From assembly GCA_000310025.1 (NCBI GenBank), contig FN649728.1, positions 3,346,804 to 3,410,803 on the forward strand: a stretch of DNA of 64,000 bases. The letters are read 5' to 3'. Within the stretch, counting starts at the first letter, position 1. Every line of letters begins with the position of its first letter. The DNA comes from Ectocarpus siliculosus. Lineage: Eukaryota; Sar; Phaeophyceae; Ectocarpales; Ectocarpaceae. Of the stretch, positions 50,112 to 61,400 are shown in pieces. The translations under genes and the position numbers were made by a program. The notes beneath the pieces were generated by a model, which ran no database searches, was not told where the DNA came from, and saw nothing but the letters and a program-made list of their open reading frames with translations.

Positions 50112-53100
50112 ATCGGGTTCTGGCTGCTGCTGCTGCTGCTGCTGTTGGCGGTCCTGCGGGGGGTTGCTCGGCGCACGGCGGCTTCGATGGCCACGTTAGT
50201 CGACCACCTGACGACCCACGGACGAGCACGCACGGCAAAGAGGTAAGTAGATGGGCAGGCAGGGCAGGGCGCCTGGTCGGAACGGGGTTGTATCTTGTGG
50301 ACGGCATCTCTGTATTGGTGAGTGGTTGCACGGCAGCCTCGATGGGCACCGAACGGACATGAGCCATTCGGGCGAAATACAAGCAGGCGGAACCCGTCAC
50401 GTCCCGACTTGACACACGCACAAATAATTGGGATGAAACCTGGATCAGGGTGTTCTGTGAGTATGCTGGAGAACTCTGATATCGCCCTTCGCGCGGAGCC
50501 ATGATGCACGCCGCCCCGCGTCTACCCTCATTCCCGACGTTCACCGGTCGCATGCGCCAACAGACGGATATCGCCAGGACGGACAAGCACCGCCAGCACA
50601 ACAATGCAAGGCATTTTTTTTACGTACGTTCTACGCGCACCATAGCTCGATGCGCGAAACAGAAAAAAATCCCCCCCGACGTTGATCGTCCAGGTGGAAC
50701 ATTTGACCAAAAGTGAACCTTCTTCCCGAAACAACGAAGTGGTCCGGAAAGTCGGAGACGTAGAACAAGATCCAACCCGACTCCCTTTATCTGCACCTGT
50801 GCTTGTAAGGGCCGTGCTTCTCCGGGTGCGCCTCGCAGCACACCAGGCACCGGTACTGCTGCAGCTCACCCGCCGTCTGCGCTGTTAAACCCACACTGCC
50901 CCGAGAGGCGGCATAGGTTTACGTTTTGGAGATGACAAGACCCGGACGGCCGGCAAGTTTTGGAGAAAGGTGTTGAGGAGGGAACAAAGCGAGAGTGGGG
51001 GGTGGAGTCGGTTAGAGGGCAACGCGTGCGTGAGGGACGGGGGGAGGGGAGAAGTCGGGGAAAAAAACTGCAACTACACACTTCATCGAGTCGAAAGGGA
51101 TCGCTCAAAATCACCGTACGTGTGCAAGGAGAACAAAGATAGAGGTGGGTGGTGTTCACCACAAAGATGCAACTGCCGCTAGACAACCACAACAATAGAG
51201 GGGAGGGGTATGTTGGGGGCAAAGAAAATGAAACTGCCGCAACAAAAACAACCGACGTCTCTTACCAGGACGCATGGTACCACTCCCCGCACAGGTCGCA
51301 CTCCACCATCACGCCGCCGTCGTCCCCCCCCCTGCAGATGCAGTACACATCCACGTCGCCCCCCTGCTCCTCTTGTACAACTGTCGCGCTCTGTGCACCC
51401 ACCGCCGGCTCGCCTGGGGCTGGTGACCACGAATCGACTGCCGCCGCCATCGGCGCTGCCGCTGCTACATGTACCCCTGCCGCCACGTCAGCGGGCGCGT
51501 CGTTTTCTCTGCGCCAGGACAGCTCCGAAGCCAAAGCTCGAGCATAGCCCCACGACGGCTCGATGGCCGCCCATCTTGTGGCCTCTCGGAGCGCCGGCAG
51601 ATTGTTCCTCGCCTCGCGAAACGGCTTGGCTTCCGACCTCACCACCGCCTGCCCGCCCCGCCGTGTTTGCAACGGTTTCGCCAGACACAAGACAAACCGG
51701 TTTTGTTGCGCGACGGAGAGGGGGACCATTCTACACAAAAAACAAACACACAAATCCCAGCCAGACCAACTTGTTGTTTCTAGTGGGGAAGGCCCCAGAA
51801 AAAGAGTCAACGAAAACAACCGCGATGAGTGCGTGGACAGAAACCAGGAAATTTTGCTTGGTCCAGAATGTGGACGATATGCATAAAAACAATCGAGAAA
51901 AAGAAAAAAATTGTTCCCCTCGAACCGAAATACAAGTGTACGAAACAATCCGGCACACTCTCCAGGAACTAGATAAGAACATGTCGCTCAGATGCAACCT
52001 CAACACCGTTTTCCCTCCACCCTCGCTCACCTGAAGGATGTCACCCACGGCATCGAACAAGCAGTTGTACAATCGCACCCCCGTCCCCAGAGGCTCCGAG
52101 CTAGGCCTCTCGCCCGCCAGAGGCAAGGAAGACGTAGCCGCCGCCGCCGCCGATTCGGAGGAGGCCGCACTGGACAGCGAAGATGACGACGAGGACACCA
52201 CACCACTGCTGGTAGACGGCGGTTCTGTGTTCGATACCCCCCCCTTCCCACCGCCGCCGCCACCTCCACCGCCGGTGGCACCGGCGGAATTTCTCCGGCC
52301 TTTGGACTTGGTTCGTGACAGCCCGAGCGTGCTGGGAGCACCAGCAAGCGTGGGCGCGTGTGGCATGGAGGGGGGGGGGGCGTGGGGAAAAGGGACAATT
52401 TGATCGGTTAAGGATTGCGTCGAGCCTATTGTAGTGACGTGCGGTTGGGGTAGGTCGAGTCGGCCAGCTGCCGCAGCTGCCGCCGCTGCAGCAGCTGCAG
52501 GGCTGTCCCCGTGACTCTATACGCTCGATCAAGACGGGCCTGGCGACGTCACACGGGCCTAAAAAAAAACAACGCAAAACAGGCAAGTGGCACACCGAAA
52601 CATTGCCAAAAAAAAGTCAAGAAAGAGCCCAGGAGACAAAAAAAAAAAAAATGTCCGGTAGTGTGCACGACATCGCAGTCTGCGAGGAAACGCTATTAGC
52701 GTAACGGGTGAATTGATTGTCCCTACCGGCCTTCCGTGAGGCAAGCTTCGAGGGTTTCGAAGGTGGGCCGCAGTCTCGTGGTGCTGTCTTGAGACAGGCC
52801 ATTCGATCGCAGGGCCTCTTGGTCTTCCGGGGACAGGGTTTCCTCCAGCCCTGGCAGAGTGGGAGGGAGAGGCAGAGAGAGGCGGTGGAAAACGAGGAGG
52901 GGGGGGGGGGGGGGGGGGGGGGCCAAAAAAAAAAAAAGGGGAAAATTTTGGGCCCTGGGTTTTTTAAACCCCCGGGGGGGGGCCGGGGCTTTTTTTCCTT
53001 TCCCAAAACCTTTCGAAGGGGAAAACGGGGGGGGTTTCCCCCCCCAGGGGTTTAAAACCCCCCTTTGGGAAAAAAACCCCCGAAACCCCGGGGGGGGGGG

Positions 53101-53357
53101 GAAAAAAACCCCCCCCTTTTCCCCCCAAAAACTTTACGGCCCGGGGGGGGGGGAAACCCCCCCCGGGGGACCCTGAACCCCCCCCTTAAAAATTTTCCCC
53201 CCGGGTTTGGCCCCCCGAAAAAAAAAAGAGGGCGCCAAAACTCNNNNNNNNNNNNNNNNNNNNNNNNNNNNNNNNNNNNNNNNNNNNNNNNNNNNNNNNN
53301 NNNNNNNNNNNNNNNNNNNNNNNNNNNNNNNNNNNNNNNNNNNGAAGGGGGAGGGAA

Positions 53358-53395
<38 letters not shown>

Positions 53396-55451
53396 AGAGC
53401 GAGAGCAGGGACGAGTCTTGGCCATGTGCTAGTTGACATCGCAGTGTGGAGTCATGGCCATTTTTCCATTCCCTAGACTCTTCGGAAGGTCAAACCGGCG
53501 TGGATTCCGTCGTCAAGGGCTTATAACGCACCGTTCGGATCAAAAGCCCCGGACACCACGGTATGGCGGGAGACATACCACCGCCGTTCTCCATCCAGAG
53601 CCTTACCGTCACTGGCAGTGTCGAACTCCTCTCGCGACGACGCTGACACCCCCATCTAGAATTGATCCACCCGGCTTGCACGCACGTACAACAGACGAGC
53701 GCTGCCAAACTCTACGACTAGTGTACGTAGCCCTCGTACGTGCATATACAGGTGGGAACGCACCTGGTTCTTGACCAAGCCTTAGGCAAGCCGCCGCCCG
53801 AGGAAGGCACAGCGAGGCCGTCAGGGTCCAGAGGGCTCTTCGGAGCATGGTGTCCTGCGTGATAAGGAGGGGCGCACAGAAGACACAAGCGCGATGCATC
53901 GGTGGGACAACTTTCAAACCTGACGAAATCGCAATTGCAGACGACGAGGTAAAAAGGACCCATGTGCCCTGCTTAGGGGATGAGGTAGAAGGGGGCCTTC
54001 GAGTGAATTCAAAATTTTTGCACATGCCTCGATCTCTATTGCTGCCGGCCTAGCACGGTGTTGAACAGGTGTGCTGCTGCACGTCGACCGTCATCAACGT
54101 GTAAGGCCCGCATTGGACACTCTTATGTACGACAAAAGCAATTACGTAAGGCATTGTGAGGACAAACATACTTTTTTTGTGTCGCACGACACGTCCGTCT
54201 CAACAAACGAAAAAAATCACCAGGCCCAGCAACGGTCCCCGGACGCAACTTCTCGGTTTCTATTCCCCCGCTATTAGACCGCCGTCATTTCACTGGTCAG
54301 CCAGGGAACGCCGTCGATGCTAAGCGAGAAACACACACACATACACGCGCACCCCTGAACCCTCCGCTAGCCGGTAAAACGCTTTGATTAGAAAGCGTAT
54401 TGGCGTTTCCCATACTGCCATGAGACTGACGTGTTGCCATTGGTCCAGCTGGTTAGCGCCGTCGACGAAAATTGCAAAAAAAAAAAACAGTCACACAAAC
54501 ATCGCAAGGCTGCGGTGTTGCCATTGGTCCACCCGGTTATAGCGCTGTCGATGCAAATTGAAATTTCTGACCCCAAAGATGTCCGCCTCTTTGGGGGAAA
54601 AGGGCACAGGGCTTCAGACGAGGCCAGCGCTACCCCCCCCCCCAAGGCCGCGCCGCCGCCCCCCCCAGGGCTTTCATAAAAAATCACTCACACAAACACC
54701 GTGAGGCTGCGGGCGTTGTCATTGGCCAGCCGGTTATAGACACAAAAAAAAAACGAGTACACGTACAATACCTCTTTGTGCACGTCTACCACCTCGATCA
54801 GCACCCCCTCGCACACCAGCCTGCCCAGCCTCTCCACGAGGGAGGCCTCAAACCCAAGCCTTCGCCCTGCGGAGGCAAGCACGAGCCCTGCCGAAGGCGG
54901 CGGCGGCGGCGGGGGTGTCCCTTCCCTCATCGCCGTTGCTTCTGCCGTGTCCCCGCCCTGGATGTACGCCTGGAACTCCTTCACAGCGTCTTCACACCGG
55001 TCCCTCCAACCCACCACCTGGTCCACCATGTAGCTGTGATAGCATAGAGAGCGTGGCCAAAACAAGAGAGACAGAGAACGAGCAAAAGGTTGCAGTCCCT
55101 AAGCGGGTCAAAAAGAAGCGAGCACAAGCCATCAAACAACACGAGGGTGGTGGCTGCTGTACCCGGGCAGCGCTCGATAGCGTAGCCGCCCCCCCCCCCC
55201 GTGCCAACCACGCGAAAAACGAGGGGCTCACGCCCACGAGAGCGGCATTGCGGGTGGGCGAACCAATCTTTCACAACGTACCGCTGTGCAAGCGAAAAAC
55301 ATCCTCCGAGACCCATAAGACAAAAAAAAAAATAGATGTCAAGAACTCCCGCGGCAAGGCAAAGAGGAAAAAAAACTACTGCACTACCTCACGTTGATGC
55401 TGCCAGCACCGCACGCGAAGCAAGCAAGCACACCGCGACTGCTGCTGCGAC

Positions 55452-55487
<36 letters not shown>

Positions 55488-58400
55488 GACTGTGTACTAA
55501 ATCATCACGCACTTGAGGTAAGCTTGGCCATCCACGCCATCGACGGGCAGGCTGTCGGCGTGCCTCATGAGGGCCTCCAGCTCCGACAGCCCCGGGCGGT
55601 GCATCCGCCTCCCGATGTAGAAACCTGCCACAAAGGAGTATGAGGATAAGGGCCGAGTGAAGCAACAGCAGCTCAGTCCGCCGGGGGCACAAACAATATT
55701 TTGGGAGGCATTGACGCCGTCTTGCTTTTGAAGGCTGCATTCGTTTGCGCATTCTTGTCGATTCGATTTGTTGAGGATTCTGCCTATCGGGCCTTCGAAA
55801 AAAAAAAGCGTCAACTGTTAATTTCGATCCGTTCAACGATCTCTGGGATAACAAGGAGTACCACCCACTTCAGTCATTCAAGCAAGAAAAGAAAGAAACG
55901 GCGCTCTCCGTCGCATCGCTGCAGCCAAAAAAATCTGATCCTAGCCATCTAGTTGGCGGATCCATCTCTTGCCCGAGCTTGCCCGACCGCTCGCCCTATC
56001 CCATCATACGACACGCATCAATCACCCAAAACGCAGACCGGCGACGCCTCCTACGGTACGGAGAGACGGTACGTACCAGGAGAGGGAGGACAGGCGAAGT
56101 TGGACACGCCGCCCCTGCGGTGCTCGCACATGGGACACACGAACGCGAGAGCCGGTGCCTCGTGATGACGGCCATCCAGGAGGCTCCTCTTGGGTAGCTC
56201 CTGCGTTCGCCGTTTCGAGGGATGCGGCGAGTTTTGGTGTTATTTGGGATGCTGCTTCTGATCGTTCGAGACATACATGGTGGGGTGCTTTTTTTCGTCC
56301 TTTTGGGGGGTAACCTGCTGGTGATCTTTTCGAGATGCGGGTCTCGCGTTGTTGCACGGGACGCTTGAAATCGTTCGAGATGTGGCGTGCTTTCGTCAGG
56401 GTGCTTGTGATCGTTCAAGATATTTGGCGTGCTTTTCGTCATTGGGGATTCTACTTGCGATTGCCGCGATACGTGGCGTGCGTTGTTGCATTTTGGGAAG
56501 CTGCTTGTGATAGTTCCGACATGCGACTCTCGTTTTTTTTCCGTTTGGGATGCTTGGGTTAACTAAAAATGGACTGGGTGATTTTCGCCACCGATTCTTC
56601 CGGGCATCACGGCGACCGACCCGACGTAGCCCGTTACGTTCCGTTTCCCTTATCCAAATGTCTCCCATCTCGTCTCACAACAAAAAAAGGCGGATCAACT
56701 CCCCTCCACCACTCGACACCATGGCTACCGCAATTCAAGTAGTGGTCCCGATATAATGCCGGTCACACGATTTCACTGGCACTGTACCGGAAACCCGGCA
56801 TCATTTATCCGGCAGCTTACCATTACCATGCCATATGAAACATATTTTAGTCGGGCCCATCATGTGCAGCAGTAGCGGTCCTTGCACCAAGGGTATGTGA
56901 TGCCAAGAGAATTGCCCGGCTGTAGGCCGATCTCCCGGCTTCTAGTATGCGGAGCAATCGGACAACTCGAAAATTCCAACTGGTTTCACGCGATTTCACC
57001 GGCGGCGGCACACAGACAGGGGGCAGCGACCGGCCTTCATCCCGCGGTCTCCCACACAAGGAACCACTACGTATTACGTACTGCTGTACCGAGCCGCACG
57101 GATGATGGTGTCGGGCTTCGCCTTACCTTACCGGAAAATCCACCTCGCGAGGACGGCATGCTCATCAACAACCTGCGCACTACCGTAGCGAGCAAAAAAA
57201 AAAAAAACTGCCCTGTCTTCGACGCACACACAAGAGAGGACCGACTGCAAAACTCGAGAAGCAGCAGCAATCGCTTTTTTTGTGCACCTTGAGCCTGACG
57301 CAGGAAGGGTGGAACCAGCTGGAGCACAGGTCGCACGTCATGAGCGTGCGGAAGCGAGCGGCGTCCGCCGGCAGCCTGCAGAGGCAGTGAAGGGCCTCCT
57401 CGTCCTCCTTCGTCCAACCCGCCTCCTCCGCCTCCTCCGCCTCATCCCCGATCCCCTCCCCTTCTCCTTCCTCCTTCTGCCCCGTGGCCGGGTCGGCCGT
57501 TGACGGTGCACCGCTACTACCCAGGCTGCGGGGGCACCGTCGAATGCATTTTTGCAAGTACATGCACATGGGGGGGGTGGGGTATGATACGACGGGGGCT
57601 CAGTAAACCGCAACGGCGGTGGGAGGGGTGTTCACTCGCCGAAGAACTTAACGATGCAAGGAAGGGTGAGAATGCGAAGATATGGGATGAACATGAACGG
57701 CGATACTTGAAAAGCTTCTTCGTAGTCCGGATTTCTTGCACCGACCGACTCGAGTGGCACCATTTCTCATTTCCGTCACGTTGACCGCACCAAAACCACA
57801 TCTGGCAACTCTGCGTACGCGTGGCACTCCCCTGGCCCTGGGGGTCCAGCCTGGAAGCAACACCACAATTTCATTCGAGAAAAAAAACGACGAAAAAAAA
57901 GAGAGAAATAAAGACCAACAGAGGGAATATAATATTCCTACCGCAACACCCGCTGCTGGATGGTAGGGCTGCTAGGCTTATTTTATCTACAACGACTACG
58001 GCATGCGTTTACATGAGTACCTCCCCCCCACCCCTTGTTGGCCGAGTGCAAAGACCGGGTTCATGTAGTTGCGGAATGCCAGTTGTACAAGAAGGAGAGG
58101 GAAGCATACATGTCTGAGCTGGGAAAAGTAGAAGGAAGATACGGGGACATGTTTGAGGCATGAAATAGCCAGGGGAAGACGGTAGCTGTGCGGGACATAG
58201 GGAGTGGGTTGGCGAGGCGGCAAACGATATCGATGCGATACGTAGGCTAGGGAAAACATTGTTGAGCCACCTTTGGCCAAGTAGGAAGGAACGAGTAGCC
58301 ATCGGTGACCGGTCCTGTGGGAACAATGCTCCGTCCTCTCGAGGACGCGTGGTCAATGGTGTGTAACCGCTAAGGCATGCAAAACATACGAGTACGCCCA

Positions 58401-61400
58401 CCCCTTGTTGGCCCACCTGACGATCCTTGGTGACCGCCTTGCCTCCCGTGCTCTAACCGCCTCCTCCCTAGAGCCCCCCTCGGCAGAGCCGCCACCCACG
58501 TCATCGCCGGCCGCACCTCCTCCGCGCTCTGCACCGCAAACCGACCGACCGACACCCAGCGGCAAGCAAGGGCAGCCGCGTAGAGTAAGCAATGCGACAC
58601 GCAGAAGGGGATTCGTACGTTAAATTAGGGTTTCCGGCGTGGTGGTCGAAAAACGAATCCTAGCACTCGTTCGTAAATACGGCACATCTCTCCTGGACTT
58701 CTTGCTGCACGATAAGTCGTGTCATTTTCCTCGCAGCCACCCTCAATTGTGCAGCACCAAACCGAGCAGAAGACCGACGGCATTTTCCTTTGTTGTGTGT
58801 CTGCGTCCGTGCCTGTCCAATCTGTCGCTCTCTCTGTCCCTGCCTCTGCCCCGGTCTCTGTACCCCCCGCCCCCCCATCTCTTCCTCTCCGTCTCTCCTC
58901 TTCCCGAGTGCACGCCGCGCCACTCACCAGCTGTACTTGTGCTCACCCCCCTCACCCCCCTCGGAGCGTTCCGCCGCTTCGACAAGGCCTTGAGCCTCGC
59001 CAGCTTCTCTAGCCTGGCCTGCCTCTCCCTCTCCCTGGCGTCCTCCTTCTCTCTCTGGAGACGCTCCTTCTCCGCCTCCTCCTCGCGCTGCTCCCTAGCC
59101 AGAGAAAATTCCTGGAAAAAGATAAACGAAAGGACAAGGGAGAGGGGTGCGGGGACAGGTGCGAAGCGAACGTCTTTGTCGTGAACAAGGTGCCGTGGAA
59201 AGAGGCGGCGACACTCCCCTACAATAGTGCGACGAATGATGGCTGAACGGCGCTATTCGGGCAACCCAGCGGTAACCTCACTGCTGCCTCCACGACCACT
59301 AAACAAGAACGACATGAGAGACGGGCAGCACAACGACCATAGGCAGCCAGCTCCCCGGCAGCAGCATCCAGCGGTTTTCATCAGGACACCCTTTTAAGCC
59401 TCCACGATTACGAAACAGCTAAGAAATGATGCACGTGAGAGGCAGCACAGCAAGCACAAGCAGCAGCGGGAGAAAGCAGCAGCAGCAGCAGCATTAGCAG
59501 CAGCAGTATCCATACCTCCCGCGGCAGCACTCACCGCCACGTCCTGCAGCTTCTCCTCTAGGGCAGTCATCGCTGAACCTTCCAGACCCAGTCTAGCCCA
59601 CTTGCCTCTCTCCTTCTCCCCGTCCCTGCCCCTGTCGCAGTCCTTGACCTTGCCACCAGCAGCGGCGGCACCGCCGGTCGCCGAGTCATCCGTTGAAGGG
59701 TCCGACACCTACAGAATGCGACGGCCATGACAGCCGCAGTCCATCAGAACCAAGCAGAAGCGGAGGAGAAAGATTCCACGTAGGAGGAGAGTCGAAACAA
59801 AGGTGACACGAACAGCTGTTATAGTTGCATGGCACAGCAGTAGTACTCAAAAGGCCGAGGGTTTGGGCAACCGTGCCCAGCGTCGAGCTCGTTATTCAGC
59901 TGGGGCAGGCGTAGCAATTTAGACCAGGAGGAGTGAGACGGAAAGAACGCGACAAACAGGCAACAATAACGCGGGAAACATTTTCAAGTTGGACCTCCTC
60001 AACGTGGCTGGTGCTGGTGCTGGTGCTGGTGCTGCTTCTGCCACAGAAAAAATAAAGAAAGGATTAAAGAAACCATGCTATGTTATCTGGTTTGAACCGG
60101 GCAAGACACAACCGCCGTGGCGTTGAATCGCTGCAGGCACCACCCTCGGCACTATCACACCCGACGCAGCAGCACTCTCTTGTCGCACATGGTGGCTGCA
60201 TCGCTGAGTTAGCAGCACCTATTCATAGGACTTGCCTTGATCTTGAGCATGTCGCAAGCCTCCTTCGCCCAAGCCTCTGCCGGGGCCACCAGCTTCTCCA
60301 GCTCCGAAGCGCCTGGAATGAACACGTGGGCAAGCCCCCTGCAGCTACGAATCGCTTGGCACACCTGGTTCGAAAAAACAAGAATAAATGATCTCGTTTG
60401 TTCTGCTCATTGAAAGAAAATAAACAAAAAAACTTAAAAAAAAAATATATATATAAAAATGAGAGAGAAGACGGATACATGCGGGGGTGGGGCGGGGCTG
60501 TACAGCGGGAGAGAGCTTGGTCCCCTCTCGCCGGTGCGACATTGCCCGCAGGCGGCCACGTCCGTGCGGAGTTTCATTCACCCACAAAAGCCTTTTCACT
60601 GCTGTGAAAGCCGCTCTATTTAGCCGTTACACCGACCCGCCGTGTCTCCACAAGGCCCGTGTGATGACCAGACCAAGCGCGAGCTTCCTACTCATGAGGA
60701 AGCACAATCCCTAGCGCCACGAAGACGATATAATCAAGGACAATTTTTGTGAAAGGACAGCCTGGTCACGAAAAAACAGGAGCCGGCGAGGCTGCAAGAT
60801 ACCCCCCGCCGCGTCTCGGGAACTAGGAGAGAAAAAGCTGGATGCAGCACGTGTGACCTGGGAAGTGGGTGGACCGTACGTACTGTACGCGATCGTCCCC
60901 ACCTGACTCATCTTCGGCTTCGGGGGCAGCGCCGGCGATCCGTCCGCCAAGGAAGACTTCGTCGCCGTTGCCGCCGGCGTAACCAGCTGTTTTCTTTCGG
61001 CGACACCGGCCGCGGACAACGCCGCCGAAGGCTTTCTCTTCCCACCGCTCCTCGTGGCAACGGTTACCCGTGGAGGCAGCCCCGCCGCCGGCTTCACCGC
61101 GCCTTGCTCTAGGTTGCCGTTGCTGTCGCCGTCCGCCCGCGAAACGGCGGCGGTTGCGACTACTGTGGCGGTGAGCTCTTCGCCGCAGTCAGGGCTATAG
61201 CCACCGCCTCCGCTGCCGCTAGAAGCTCCGGTGGTCACCGCGGAAGAGTCGTCGGTCCCCCCGCCGGGTGTACCGGCGTCGGCCGCCGGTTCTGCTTCAT
61301 CGTCCCGCGACCCGCATCGCCCTCCTAGCGGCACCCGCTGCTGGCCACCGTCGCCGCCGTTGGGCTCATCGCTGCTCCTGCTGCTGCTGCTGCTGCTGCT

